Shown here: positions 46,536 through 56,830 of the stretch, in pieces
Position numbering within the stretch: position 1 is the first letter of the stretch
How the letters are laid out: each line of letters begins with the position of its first letter
From: Cyanobacterium sp. T60_A2020_053
GTDB lineage: Bacteria > Cyanobacteriota > Cyanobacteriia > Cyanobacteriales > Cyanobacteriaceae
Direction of reading: 5' to 3'
Assembly: GCA_015272165.1 (NCBI GenBank)
Contig: JACYMF010000030.1
Coordinates: 27,599-91,598 of the forward strand
DNA length: 64,000 nucleotides
Program-made: the position numbers and the translations under genes
The notes under the pieces: generated by a model
What the model was told of the DNA's origin: nothing
The model's database searches: none
What the model saw: only the letters and a program-made list of their open reading frames with translations

Positions 46536-47729
46536 TTAGATTTGTTGTAATAAATTCTCGGCAATCGCTTTGGCTAATAGTGGAGGAACAGCATTACCAA
46601 TTTGATTATATTGACAGAGATATTTTTCATCAAATCTTCCTTCTCTTTGTAATAATTTTTGACTAACAACTGTGGGTTTTCCTTTAAAAATATACCAATC
46701 GGGAAAAGATTGGATTCTCGCTCCTTCTCTCGCCGTAAAATTTCGATGTTGATAGGGATGAACAAAATTAGCATAAAAAGAAGCAGGTATAGTATGACAT
46801 GGTTTATCGGGGTGCATTCTTCGACTATTTTGGTCATAAACTTTATCAGAAATTACCCCTTGATTATTTCTTTTAAATGGTTTTAAATGTTCAGGAATAT
46901 TAGCTAAAGAATCACCATGAGACATTAAAGAAAAACGCTCAACCGTACGTTTAGAATGCTTCATTGCTACATGATTATAAACCTTTGGTGAACCCAAACG
47001 CTTTTGTATTTGATATTCGTGATTAGCAGATTTTGTGTAATCCATTTCTTCTGCACCCTCTCTAGCAGAAATTTCGGGTAAATCGGCGATCGCATCCCAT
47101 AATGTAGGGCATTTTTTTAGCATAGTTTGAAAAATAGGTAATATTTCATAATCAAGATAATGAGTAGGTTTAGGAAATGGCTGTTTTAGAGGATGAATTG
47201 AACCAATAATGAATAGTCTTTTTCTAATTTGAGGAATACCGAAATTTGTTGCTTCTAAAATATCATAATATACGTTGTAGCCTAATTCTCGTAAATTTTG
47301 AAAAATCAGATCGATAATTAATTGTTTATCGTGATTCTCGGCTTTTAATAAGTTAGGTACATTTTCAATTATTAAATATTCTGGTTTAAATAGTTTTATC
47401 ACTCTGATAAATTCAGAAAATAAAGAATTACGATGATCATTAGGATCACCCGCATTTTTAGTGCAAATAGAAAAACCTTGACAGGGAAGCCCACCCAAAA
47501 TAATATTAGGTGATTCAGAATCAAATATTTCTAATAAATTAGCATCAGTAATATTTTCTATTTTCTCAGTGATTACTTTAGCCATTGTATGATTATATGC
47601 AAAAGTTTCTGAAGCCCATTTGTCTTGTTCAATTGCTCCTACAATATCAGATCCTGCTAGTTTAAATCCCAAACTAAAGCCTCCAGCACCAGCAAATAAA
47701 TCTAAAACTTTAAGGTTTTTATTATTCAT
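46536..47729 (-). CDS. DNA cytosine-5 methyltransferase
   Basis: 397 residues. Motif I LDLFAGAGGFSLGF (9-22), motif IV GGLPCQGFS with the catalytic Cys83, motif VI ENVPNLL (122-128), motif VIII and the target-recognition region (about 170-320), and motifs IX-X NFTAREGARIQSFPDWY and YNQIGNAVPPLLAKAIA. Complete. It modifies C-5 of cytosine within the site recognised by the following endonuclease (inferred from gene order). An HIP1 octamer is at 47086-47093. Confidence 0.92.
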   Translation of the reverse strand: MNNKNLKVLDLFAGAGGFSLGFKLAGSDIVGAIEQDKWASETFAYNHTMAKVITEKIENITDANLLEIFDSESPNIILGGLPCQGFSICTKNAGDPNDHRNSLFSEFIRVIKLFKPEYLIIENVPNLLKAENHDKQLIIDLIFQNLRELGYNVYYDILEATNFGIPQIRKRLFIIGSIHPLKQPFPKPTHYLDYEILPIFQTMLKKCPTLWDAIADLPEISAREGAEEMDYTKSANHEYQIQKRLGSPKVYNHVAMKHSKRTVERFSLMSHGDSLANIPEHLKPFKRNNQGVISDKVYDQNSRRMHPDKPCHTIPASFYANFVHPYQHRNFTAREGARIQSFPDWYIFKGKPTVVSQKLLQREGRFDEKYLCQYNQIGNAVPPLLAKAIAENLLQQI

Positions 47730-47790
47730 TTATAATCAACTAATACTATATCCATTTTTATTAAAATTATGATTTTTACTGTTTTATTAT

Positions 47791-49596
47791 TTACCAAGAA
47801 AAATCATCAGGAAGCCCGAAATTATCTTCAATTTGTTTCATATACTTATCTAGTTTTCTTAAAACATAATCCGCAACATATCCAGGAGTATTATTATTTG
47901 TATAACAAAACTCTAAACAAATAAGTTTTCTCTCACTTTCTATCAATATATCTGGCTTAATATTGCGTAAAAATGGATGTGGAACTTCGTGTTTAAATGT
48001 TAATTGTAAATCATCTTTAAATGCGTCTTTTAACGCTAAACAAATAGCATGATTAAAGCGTTGATCACTTATTTTTTTACTAGAAATATCTTTATTGAAT
48101 TGTTCAAAGGGTTGTTGAGCATTTGTCAATGCAGTAGGTACTGCTCCACTTGAGCGAAAACCGGGTCTGGTTGGAATATTAGATAGTTGCAAAAACAGAG
48201 GAGTTGTTTTCAGAGTGTTTTCAACTCTTTTTTTCCCAAACCAGCTAGGATGAATACGATAATTTCCACATTTATCAATTAATTCTGGTCTTTCTATGGG
48301 TATATTTGCTTCTTGAAAATAACCTGCAATACAGCTAACGAAAGCATTTGTGGGTAAATACATTATCTTCGTTGTAAGTAAATAAGTACTCAATGCAAGT
48401 GTGAGACGCTGAGGTTTCCAAGTAGCTTCCCTTTGATTATTCCCAATATAAGCAAAAAGTGATTTATAATCAGCATTCCACATTTCTTCTATTATTTCTG
48501 GAGTTTGTTTAGCAAAACGGGCAATAACATCTTCCGCTTTTGGATAAGAAAAAATAAACCATACTTCTGTCGGTTTTGGTATCGATTTAATTAATTCAGA
48601 AACATATCTTGTTCTTTCTTCCCATAAATTTTTTATATCTTTTAAATAATCTCTAATCAGACGTTTTTCGGTTGGTTTATTTTCATAATCATTTTTTAAT
48701 TTTTCAAAATCAGAATCATTTAACTGAAATTCATAACAACTTTTACCATCATTCAATAACATAATTGTTTTTTTTGCTATATTAGCATATTCATTAAGGG
48801 GTGGTCCAGTAAAATTGATATACGGTAGTCTTCTATGAAATATAGTACTAGAGTAATTTTTAGCCAAATTTTGCATATTGTCTAAATCTTTTTGAACTGT
48901 TACAGGCCAAATAATTAAAACAGAAGATTTACGAAGTAAACTATTTAAATCTCGAAAAAATGCTCTGACATTATTTTGATCCTCATCTGATAAATTTTCT
49001 AAATAGTCAATAACAATACATAATTGACCATCATCACCATTATGCTCAGAAAAAAATTTATTTATTTCCGATTTTATAGCTTTTATTAATTCTTGTAACT
49101 TTAAAGGTGAATTTATCTCTGCCACTAATTTACTTGCATCAATCGGAGCTATTTGTGATATTGGAATATGTCTTTGAAATTGTAAAGAACTAATAAAAGT
49201 TGATTTTCCAACACCAGAAACACCATACAGAAAGAGTAAATAACCATTATATTTCATATCGGCTAAGACTTGAATTATTTGTTCTTCAAATTCAGTAACA
49301 GGAACGATTAAATCAGGAAGTCTTGATTTTTTTTCACCTATTTTTTTGATAATATCTTCATAAGTAAAGGGTAAAAATAAACCTATGTTTTCTTTATTAG
49401 ATTTTTTTTCTTCAATTATTTCTTTTTGCTGAGGTATATTTTCTTCTATAACATTTTGATATTTAGATGTATTCTTATTTTTTTTCTTCTTAGTTGAATT
49501 TGGTTGAGAAACATCAGTTTTTTCCTCTTCTTTTTGAGATTGGGAAAACAAGTCAGAAAATAATGTTAATTGATCTGGATTATTTTTTTGAGGCAT
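47791..49596 (-). CDS. P-loop ATPase with nuclease-like C-terminus, in the restriction operon
   Basis: 601 residues, unrecognised family. Residues 1-70 are low-complexity and Lys/Glu/Asn-rich. Then comes an NTPase: Walker A GVSGVGKS (125-132), Walker B LCIVIDYLEN (192-201). The middle (about 240-480) is helical. The C-terminus (about 520-601) has KPDILIESERKLICLEF, with Asp549 and Glu562 placed as in a PD-(D/E)XK fold, but Cys replaces the usual Lys two residues after Glu. It is the first gene of the operon, 61 bp before the methyltransferase. The class of ATPase (STAND, BREX-like or other) cannot be told by eye. Confidence 0.75.
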   Translation of the reverse strand: MPQKNNPDQLTLFSDLFSQSQKEEEKTDVSQPNSTKKKKNKNTSKYQNVIEENIPQQKEIIEEKKSNKENIGLFLPFTYEDIIKKIGEKKSRLPDLIVPVTEFEEQIIQVLADMKYNGYLLFLYGVSGVGKSTFISSLQFQRHIPISQIAPIDASKLVAEINSPLKLQELIKAIKSEINKFFSEHNGDDGQLCIVIDYLENLSDEDQNNVRAFFRDLNSLLRKSSVLIIWPVTVQKDLDNMQNLAKNYSSTIFHRRLPYINFTGPPLNEYANIAKKTIMLLNDGKSCYEFQLNDSDFEKLKNDYENKPTEKRLIRDYLKDIKNLWEERTRYVSELIKSIPKPTEVWFIFSYPKAEDVIARFAKQTPEIIEEMWNADYKSLFAYIGNNQREATWKPQRLTLALSTYLLTTKIMYLPTNAFVSCIAGYFQEANIPIERPELIDKCGNYRIHPSWFGKKRVENTLKTTPLFLQLSNIPTRPGFRSSGAVPTALTNAQQPFEQFNKDISSKKISDQRFNHAICLALKDAFKDDLQLTFKHEVPHPFLRNIKPDILIESERKLICLEFCYTNNNTPGYVADYVLRKLDKYMKQIEDNFGLPDDFSW

Positions 49597-49730
49597 ATTC
49601 TATCTTATGGGATTTTTAAAAATTTAAGCACAGTTAAATAGCTGATTATTTTTTCAAAGTTTTCTTAAAAAAATATTATATTGTAGTAATACACGTTGCA
49701 ATTGGTGGGCAGTGCCCACCTAAAAATTAA

Positions 49731-52343
49731 TTATTTAGCACCGACTGGCATACCTAAAATGTCCTCAATTTTCGGCATATCTTCTAAGGCAATAACGCGC
49801 CCTTCATCCTCAAAATTATCGATTTCATTGAAGTTTAAATAACGGTATAAATCACCCTTAAATGGATCGATTTTTTCATTAACAATCGCCATATATTCTT
49901 CCACAGTGGGAATTTTACCAAGCAAAGCGCACACCGCCGCCAACTCAGCGCTACCGAGATAAACCCTAGCGCCCTTGCCCATGCGATTATTAAAATTGCG
50001 AGTAGAAGTAGAAAACACCGTAGCGCCATCCTCCACACGGGCTTGATTACCCATACAGAGAGAACATCCCGGCATTTCCGTGCGCGCGCCAGCACTGGCA
50101 AACACACCGTAAACCCCCTCATTGCGTAACTGTGTTTCATCCATACGGGTGGGAGGACAAATCCATAAACGCCCCTTCACAGTACCAGCGCCCTCCAGAA
50201 TTTTCGCAGCTGCCCGATAATGACCAATATTAGTCATACAAGAACCGATAAACACCTCATCGATTTTATCCCCAGCGCACTCACTCATTAATTTAACATT
50301 ATCAGGATCATTAGGCGCTGCCACAATCGGCTCTTTAATTTCATCGAGATTAACCGTGATAGTATCCACATATTCCGCATTCTCATCCGCAGACATCAAA
50401 GCAGGATTAGCCAACCACTCCTCCATCTTGGCAATACGGCGCAACAAAGTGCGCGCATCAGCGTAACCCCTTGCAATCATATTTTTCAATAAGCTGACAT
50501 TAGAGCGCAGATATTCCCCTACCGTTTCCTCACTTAGTTTAATTGTACTACCAGAACAAGAACGCTCCGCCGTAGCATCCGTTAACTCGAAAGCCTGTTC
50601 TACCTTCAAATCTGGTAAACCTTCCATCTCCATAATGCGCCCGTTAAAGACATTGATTTTGTCGCCTTGCCCGTAGGTTAACTTGCCTTCCTGCATTGCC
50701 ACCCAAGGAATCGCATTAACGATGTCGCGCAAAGTAACACCCGGTTGTAATTCCCCCGTAAATTTCACCAAAACCGATTCAGGCATATCCAAAGGCATAG
50801 CGCCCAACGCCGCCGCGAAAGCCACTAAACCAGAACCAGCAGGGAAAGAGATACCGAGGGGGAAACGAGTGTGGGAATCGCCCCCAGTGCCGACTGTATC
50901 AGGCAATAACATTCTATTTAACCAAGAGTGAATGATACCATCCCCCGGACGTAAGGCAACGCCACCACGATTGGAGAAGAAATCAGGCAAATCTTTATGG
51001 GTTTTGATGTCCACAGGTTTGGGATAGGCGGCGGTATGGCAGAAGGTTTGCAGGGTTAAATCAGCATTGAAACCTAAACAAGCCAATTCTTTTAACTCAT
51101 CTCTGGTCATAGGTCCTGTAGTATCCTGAGAACCTACCGTAGTCATCATTGGTTCGCAAGAAGTGCCGGGGCGGATGCCTTCCACGCCACAGGCTTTACC
51201 GACCATTTTTTGAGCTAAAGTAAACCCTTTACCCGTATCAGCAGGGGCGCTGGGGCGTACAAAAAGGGTACTAGGTGCTAATCCTAAAGCCTGACGGGTT
51301 TTATCGGTTAAAGCGCGCCCGATTAACAGGGGTATTCTGCCACCTGCTCTCACTTCATCTAAAATGGTTTCAGGTTTGAGGGTAAAAGTAGTTAAGGTGT
51401 CGCCGTTTTCGTTGGTGATTTTGCCTTCGTAGGGGTAAATGGTGATAACATCCCCTGTGTTAAATTGGTTAACGTCACATTCGATGGGGAGGGCGCCGGA
51501 ATCTTCGGCAGTATTAAAGAAAATGGGTGCAATTTTACCTCCTAAGATATAACCGCCAGATTTTTTATTGGGTACAAAGGGAATTTCTTCGCCCAAGTGC
51601 CATAATACGGAGTTAATGGCGGATTTACGAGATGAGCCTGTACCAACTACATCACCGACATAAGCGACAGGATGCCCTTTTTCTTTCAATGTAGCGATAG
51701 TTTTTAACCCGTCGGGCATTCTTGATTCTAACATCACCAGTGCGTGTAAAGGAATATCTGGTCTGGTGGTGGCGGAGGGCGCTGGGGATAGATCATCTGT
51801 ATTGGTTTCTCCCTCAACTTTAAACACTGTCACGGTGATGGATTCAGGCACTTTCGGCTTACTGATAAACCATGCACCATTTGCCCATGCGTCAATTACT
51901 TGTTTAGCATAGGGATTAGTTTCCGATAATTCTAAGACATCGTTAAAGGCATCGAATACTAACAGGGTTTTGCTTAAAGCATTTGCTGATTCTGAGGCGA
52001 CATTAGTATCTTTGGATTTTAATAAATTGATCAGGGATTGCACGTTATAACCGCCCATCATTGTGCCTAATAAACTCACAGCGCCTTGTTTAGAGATGAC
52101 GGGGGAGGTTAATTCACCTTTAGCGATAGCGGTTAAAAATCCAGCTTTAACGTAGGATGCTTCGTCAACTCCGGGGGGGATTCTGTCACGCAGTAGCATT
52201 AATAATTCTTCTTTTAATCCCTCTGGGGGATTCTGCAACATTTCACATAGTTGTGAGGTTTGAGGGGCATTTAAGGGTAACGGAGGAATACCTAATTTAC
52301 TTCTTTCTTCTGCGTGTTGATGGTATGTTTCTAACCAAGTCAT
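49731..52343 (-). CDS. acnB: Aconitate hydratase B
   Basis: 870 residues. Interconverts citrate and isocitrate, and usually also 2-methylisocitrate, using a 4Fe-4S cluster. The cluster cysteines are in [10 protein letters not shown] and [15 protein letters not shown]-like N-domain, then the swivelling domain ([15 protein letters not shown]) precede the catalytic core, the AcnB order. Complete at the normal length. The 3' end has a degraded duplicate at 44616-44801. Confidence 0.95.
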   Translation of the reverse strand: MTWLETYHQHAEERSKLGIPPLPLNAPQTSQLCEMLQNPPEGLKEELLMLLRDRIPPGVDEASYVKAGFLTAIAKGELTSPVISKQGAVSLLGTMMGGYNVQSLINLLKSKDTNVASESANALSKTLLVFDAFNDVLELSETNPYAKQVIDAWANGAWFISKPKVPESITVTVFKVEGETNTDDLSPAPSATTRPDIPLHALVMLESRMPDGLKTIATLKEKGHPVAYVGDVVGTGSSRKSAINSVLWHLGEEIPFVPNKKSGGYILGGKIAPIFFNTAEDSGALPIECDVNQFNTGDVITIYPYEGKITNENGDTLTTFTLKPETILDEVRAGGRIPLLIGRALTDKTRQALGLAPSTLFVRPSAPADTGKGFTLAQKMVGKACGVEGIRPGTSCEPMMTTVGSQDTTGPMTRDELKELACLGFNADLTLQTFCHTAAYPKPVDIKTHKDLPDFFSNRGGVALRPGDGIIHSWLNRMLLPDTVGTGGDSHTRFPLGISFPAGSGLVAFAAALGAMPLDMPESVLVKFTGELQPGVTLRDIVNAIPWVAMQEGKLTYGQGDKINVFNGRIMEMEGLPDLKVEQAFELTDATAERSCSGSTIKLSEETVGEYLRSNVSLLKNMIARGYADARTLLRRIAKMEEWLANPALMSADENAEYVDTITVNLDEIKEPIVAAPNDPDNVKLMSECAGDKIDEVFIGSCMTNIGHYRAAAKILEGAGTVKGRLWICPPTRMDETQLRNEGVYGVFASAGARTEMPGCSLCMGNQARVEDGATVFSTSTRNFNNRMGKGARVYLGSAELAAVCALLGKIPTVEEYMAIVNEKIDPFKGDLYRYLNFNEIDNFEDEGRVIALEDMPKIEDILGMPVGAK

Positions 52344-52586
52344 AGTATTTATGCTTATTTTTTTCTATAATTTACTATTTTAAGCATATCAAGGTCATGA
52401 ACAAGGGTTTTGTATCAAGTCTATCAAGGTTTGATTGATTTATAGATTTTCGTTTGAGTCAAAAATTGCATTCTATTAACGTTATGCTCTAATATTTAAG
52501 TATTAGCGTAATAAAAAAAGGTGATAATATCAATCATGCTTATTGAATTTCAAGTGGGTAACTTTCTATCTTTTTTAGACAATGGC

Positions 52587-52950
52587 CAGGGCTAAAAACA
52601 TTAATAAAAGTGGAATCAGAACGAATAGAGATTTATTCAGATATGTTAGTGGTAACGGAAGAGACAAGATATTATATAACGTCATTAGAGGAAGGTGCCC
52701 AAAATTTGGCAAGGAGAATTCGTGGCTATTGGGGGGTGGAGAACAAGGTTCATTATGTAAGAGATGTAACTCAGGGAGAAGATGCATCAAGAATTAGAAC
52801 CAGTCCGTTAGTAGGATTATTCGTACAAGCACGAAATATGGCACTAAATCTTTATAGAGAATATGGTTGGACTAATATGGCTCAGGCACAACGGCTTTGT
52901 TCTCAATCATTAGATAAACTTATAGAAGTTTTTAGAATGAAATAGCCCTG
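52587..52950 (+). mobile_element. Remnant of an ISAs1-family insertion sequence
   Basis: Ends with cagggct (52587-52593) and agccctg (52944-52950), perfectly inverted. Only 364 bp remain of an element normally above 1 kb. It holds the last third of a transposase, so the start and most of the catalytic domain are lost. Confidence 0.8.
52610..52945 (+). pseudogene. C-terminal part of ISAs1 transposase
   Basis: 111 codons from a GTG that is probably not a real start. The sequence ERIEIYSDMLVVTEETRYYI, RGYWGVENKVHYVRDVTQGED, then DASRIRTSPLVGLFVQARNM matches the C-terminal end of ISAs1/H-repeat transposases, including the WxVEN-x-H-x-VRDV motif with the last catalytic Glu region. The N-terminal two-thirds are deleted. 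Confidence 0.85.
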
Positions 52951-53083
52951 ACATAAAGCAATAGTTTCCGCTTTTTTAGTTATTTACAACTTAACAGATA
53001 AAACCAAAATTAACGACAAAATTTATTATTAAAATAACTTAGATTTAAATCTAAAAATTAATTAACCAAAGTCAAAAATCACT

Positions 53084-53983
53084 ATGGAAATAGTATCAAA
53101 GCTAAAGGAAAAAGGTTATTTACAAGGCTTAGAATTTACTATTTTTATTGTCGGTTCTCGTAAAATGAGAATAGAAGATGATTTTGGTAGCGGAAAGTGG
53201 CAGATATTAGCTCCAAATTTGAAAATTTATGGTTTTGATGCTGACGAAGATGCTTGTTTAATTGCCAATGAAAATCTCAAACAAAGAAACATTAATTGGT
53301 GGGAAAAACATTTCCCTTTAGCACTAAGTGAATCACCTACAGAAAAAACATTATATGTGACAAAAGGCATTGACTGCACCTCTTTATATGAGCCTAATCA
53401 TGAGTATTTACAAAGGTTTGCTGGATTTGGAGAACATTTTGAACTTGATTTTTCTGTAGAAATAGAAACTACCACATTAGATATTTTTTGTCAGCAGGAA
53501 AATATCACAGAAATTGATTTTTTATCTATTGATGTACAAGGGGCAGAATTGGATGTGGTGAAGGGCGCCCTCCATCTTTTAAGCAAAACTATTTTAGCTT
53601 TAGAATTAGAAGTAGAATTTACAAAAATGTATAAAAATCAACCCTTATTTAGTGATATTGATATATTTTTACAGCCTTATGACTTTAGCTTATTTGATTT
53701 AATTATGGAACATCCCATGTGTCGGCGCCCTCGATCCGTTTCTGAGATATATTCTAAAGAAAAAACAGGTCAACTTTTGTGGGCAGATGCGTTATATTTG
53801 CGAGATATTTTTTTATCTCCTTCTTCAATATTTAAAACTCAACCTCAGCAATTATTAAAATTAGCTTGTATCTCTGATATTCTTGGTTATCCTGATTATG
53901 CAGTGGAAATTTTACTATTTTTAACAAAGCAACATGGCAATAATCCAGCCTATAACTTTTCTGAATTAACCAAATTTTATTGA
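53084..53983 (+). CDS. FkbM-family methyltransferase
   Basis: 299 residues. A class I methyltransferase: KIYGFDADEDACL near residue 45, TTLDIFCQQENITEIDFLSIDVQGAELD (about 125-152) and KTILALELEVEF, the pattern of FkbM enzymes, which often methylate sugars on surface polysaccharides. The opening residues are shortened relative to many members. It sits alone between an insertion remnant and repeat M2, suggesting acquired DNA. Confidence 0.82.
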   Translation: MEIVSKLKEKGYLQGLEFTIFIVGSRKMRIEDDFGSGKWQILAPNLKIYGFDADEDACLIANENLKQRNINWWEKHFPLALSESPTEKTLYVTKGIDCTSLYEPNHEYLQRFAGFGEHFELDFSVEIETTTLDIFCQQENITEIDFLSIDVQGAELDVVKGALHLLSKTILALELEVEFTKMYKNQPLFSDIDIFLQPYDFSLFDLIMEHPMCRRPRSVSEIYSKEKTGQLLWADALYLRDIFLSPSSIFKTQPQQLLKLACISDILGYPDYAVEILLFLTKQHGNNPAYNFSELTKFY

Positions 53984-53986
53984 ATA

Positions 53987-54094
53987 ATATCAAGTTCGGA
54001 TAATTAGTTACAAATAGATTATATCTTCGCACTTTACCCACCGTGTAATGAATTACACGGCTAATAGCCCGATCTTTCAATAAATTGAACTAAG
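53987..54094. repeat. Repeat family M2, copy 3
   Basis: 108 bp starting atatcaagttcgg three bases after the FkbM stop. The central palindrome ccgtgtaatgaattacacgg is at 54041-54060. The outer flank on the right (gatattactaatttgtaag) is shared with the diverged copy at 3023. A tract of caattatcaattatc words follows to 54195. Confidence 0.75.
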
Positions 54095-54183
54095 ACATTG
54101 ATATTACTAATTTGTAAGTGTTCAAACAAACTTGAAATAACTCAAAACGAAATAATTAATTATCAATTATCAATTATCAATTG

Positions 54184-56508
54184 TCAATTATCCATTACCT
54201 TAACAATCTTGCTGTGATTAGGATTAATAATCTTTTTCCCCACCTCAAAATTAACCACAATAGTAGTCTTTTTTCCTAAACTTAAAATACTGATTACCAC
54301 CCCATAACCCAAAGTAGGATGGTACAATCGATCTCCCTCTTGCCAATCAAAAGGAGTATCATCCACCTTTTCCTCAACTTCTTTCACCATTACAGGAGAA
54401 TGAGATTTCACATTAGTGCAGAGTAAATCCTTCGGTAACTCGCTTAAAAATTGAGAAGGGGCGCAGGAATCCACATTTCCCCAAGTATAACGCTCTCTGG
54501 CATGGGTTAAAAATAACTGCTCCTGCGCCCTTGTAATACCAACATAACATAAACGTCTTTCTTCCTCCAAGCTAAGAGGATCATTTAAACTACGATTATG
54601 GGGTAATAAACCTTGCTCAAATCCCACTAAAAAGACGATGGGAAACTCTAAACCTTTAGCAGAGTGTAACGTCATTAACGATACCATTTCCTGCCCTTCG
54701 TCTAAGTTATCCAAATCTGAAGAAAGAGACGCACTACTCAAAAATCCTTCGAGGCTATTATCTTCATTATCTTCCTGAAACTGCAACATGGCATTAAGCA
54801 ACTCATTGAGGTTATCTCGCCTATTATCCGCTTCATCTGTGCCTTGTTGTTGTAAATCTTGTAAATAACCAGAAGTGTCTAAAATTTCCTGTAAAATAGC
54901 ATCTGCTGAAGTTTCTTTTAAGTTTTCTTGACAACTTTTAATAATCTCGGCAAACTCAGTAATTTTTTTTGATGCTCTACCAGCTATAGTATTAACGGTG
55001 GTTTGATCGTTAATGATTTCCCATAAAGGCATATTCAACTCCTGAGAAGCAGTAACCAAATTATCAATGGTAGTTTTACCGATACCCCTTTTTGGAGTAT
55101 TAATAATCCGTAATAAACTAACCGTATCAGCAGGATTAACAATTAGTCTTAGATAACTTAAAGCGTCTTTGATTTCTTTCCTTTCATAGAACTTAAAACC
55201 CCCCACAATATTGTATGGTATATTACGTCTAATTAATTCATCTTCAAAAGCTCTTGATTGAGAATTAATACGATATAAAATTGCAAATTTGCCCCAACTT
55301 AATTCAGGATTTTCTCTGACTAAAGTTTCAATATTTCTAACTACAAAGGAGGCTTCTTCCCTTTCATTATCACCCCGATAACAGTAGATACTATCCCCTG
55401 TATCACGGGTAGCTTTTAATACTTTATCAATTCTTTGACTATTATTTTCAATTAAATGATTAGCGGCTTGTAAAATGTTTTCTCTGGAGCGATAATTTTC
55501 CTCTAATTTTACCATACTTTCTGTTTCATCATCCCTTAAACCATCGCCAAAATCATCTTGGAAATTTAACAAAATAGTAAAATCTGCCATGCGAAAAGAG
55601 TAGATAGATTGATCGGCATCTCCTACCACAAAAATAGAACGATTTTGCCAATTCCATTCTTTTTTATTAGGTTCATTATTAGTAGCTAAAAGTTGAATTA
55701 AGCGATACTGAATTTGGTTAGTATCTTGGTATTCGTCTACTAAAATATGTCTAAATTGTTGATGCCAATAACCTAATATTGATTCATTTTGCTCAAAAAT
55801 TCGCACAGGAATTAATAATAAATCATCAAAATCAAGGGCGTTATTTTTAGCTAATTCGTTTTGATATTCTTCATAAATTTCTGTTAATACTCGACCTTTA
55901 TAGTCATTATTTTCTAAGGCAAATTGTTTGGGAGAAAAACCTAAATTTTTAGCATTACTAATACCATAACGCATTTTTTTAGGGTCAAATTTTTTGTCAT
56001 CAAGGTTTAATTTTTTGGTGACAATTTGCTTAATGATGCTTTGTACGTCTGATTCATCAAGGATAGTAAAATTACGCTCCCATTTTCTACCTCTTTCATC
56101 TTGATATTTATTGATGTCAAAGCGTAAAATTCTGGCACACAAACTGTGAAAAGTGCCTACCCAAAGGGGTTTAATGACACTTCGATAAACTTTTGATTTG
56201 ATATTTTTTTGTTCTAATTCGCTTAATGATTCGAGGGGTTGTTGATGTCTTTCCAGCGCCCTCCCCTGAGCAAAAATTAACTCGATTCTATCCTTCATTT
56301 CTCGCGCGGCTTTGTTGGTAAATGTCACCGCTAAAATATTATCGGGCGCTACTTGGTGAGTTTTAATTAAATTAGCGATACGATAGGTTAAAGCCCTTGT
56401 TTTTCCTGAACCAGCGCCCGCCACCACTAATAAAGGTCCAGTAAAATGTTCGACGGCACGGCGTTGGGCGCTGTTAAGATGTTGAAGAAAATCAGGGGTA
56501 GTAGTCAT
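54184..56508 (-). CDS. pcrA: UvrD/PcrA-type DNA helicase
   Basis: 774 residues from ATG at 56508; a TTG six codons upstream is less likely. Superfamily 1A 3'-5' helicase that unwinds DNA in repair and clears replication forks. Motifs: Q-like NSAQRRAVEH, Walker A VVAGAGSGKT, Ia AVTFTNKAAREM, II LVDEYQDTN, III VVGDADQSIYSFR, IV EENYRSRENIL, V LMTLHSAKGLEFPIVFLVG, VI EERRLCYVGITRAQ. A C-terminal Tudor-like tail (GDRLYHPTLGYGVVISI) is as in PcrA. Complete. Confidence 0.92.
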   Translation of the reverse strand: MTTTPDFLQHLNSAQRRAVEHFTGPLLVVAGAGSGKTRALTYRIANLIKTHQVAPDNILAVTFTNKAAREMKDRIELIFAQGRALERHQQPLESLSELEQKNIKSKVYRSVIKPLWVGTFHSLCARILRFDINKYQDERGRKWERNFTILDESDVQSIIKQIVTKKLNLDDKKFDPKKMRYGISNAKNLGFSPKQFALENNDYKGRVLTEIYEEYQNELAKNNALDFDDLLLIPVRIFEQNESILGYWHQQFRHILVDEYQDTNQIQYRLIQLLATNNEPNKKEWNWQNRSIFVVGDADQSIYSFRMADFTILLNFQDDFGDGLRDDETESMVKLEENYRSRENILQAANHLIENNSQRIDKVLKATRDTGDSIYCYRGDNEREEASFVVRNIETLVRENPELSWGKFAILYRINSQSRAFEDELIRRNIPYNIVGGFKFYERKEIKDALSYLRLIVNPADTVSLLRIINTPKRGIGKTTIDNLVTASQELNMPLWEIINDQTTVNTIAGRASKKITEFAEIIKSCQENLKETSADAILQEILDTSGYLQDLQQQGTDEADNRRDNLNELLNAMLQFQEDNEDNSLEGFLSSASLSSDLDNLDEGQEMVSLMTLHSAKGLEFPIVFLVGFEQGLLPHNRSLNDPLSLEEERRLCYVGITRAQEQLFLTHARERYTWGNVDSCAPSQFLSELPKDLLCTNVKSHSPVMVKEVEEKVDDTPFDWQEGDRLYHPTLGYGVVISILSLGKKTTIVVNFEVGKKIINPNHSKIVKVMDN

Positions 56509-56526
56509 CAAATTACCAGAAATCAA

Positions 56527-56830
56527 AGGTTTTTACATTCATTATAACCATTATCCTGACCATGCAACTTGTCATCAAACCTCAATATTGATAGACATTA
56601 ACAGTTGAAAGGGCAGGTTTCAGGTTGCAGGTTGCAGGTTTCAGGTGTAATTTTCAGACGATGATATAATTGGAATAAAAAATTGAACCGAAAAAATCAA
56701 TTAAGATATTTTTTTGTCAATTCTTTCACCTAATACCTAACACCCGATACCTGACACCTCCCCTCACCAAAATACTTTTTCAGCAACCCCTATTTAAACC
56801 TTTGCCCCTTGCCCTTTTCCCTTTGCCCTT
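56527..56830. other. Repeat-rich intergenic stretch
   Basis: 304 bases between two minus-strand genes. It contains the M1 half copy at 56610-56791 and a tract of tttgccccttgccctttt words at 56800-56832. No gene or clear terminator. Confidence 0.5.
56610..56791. repeat. Repeat family M1, half copy G
   Basis: The left part is caggtttcaggttgcaggtt and repeats; the right part is cctgacacctcccctcacca followed by aatactttttcagcaacccct, the standard M1 right end. The opposite end is missing. Its right end is 40 bp downstream of the stop of the glycosyltransferase gene. Confidence 0.6.

Noticed and set aside
49835..50140. Minus-strand frame inside acnB
   Set aside because: It is a second frame of acnB, whose own frame is fully supported by motifs.
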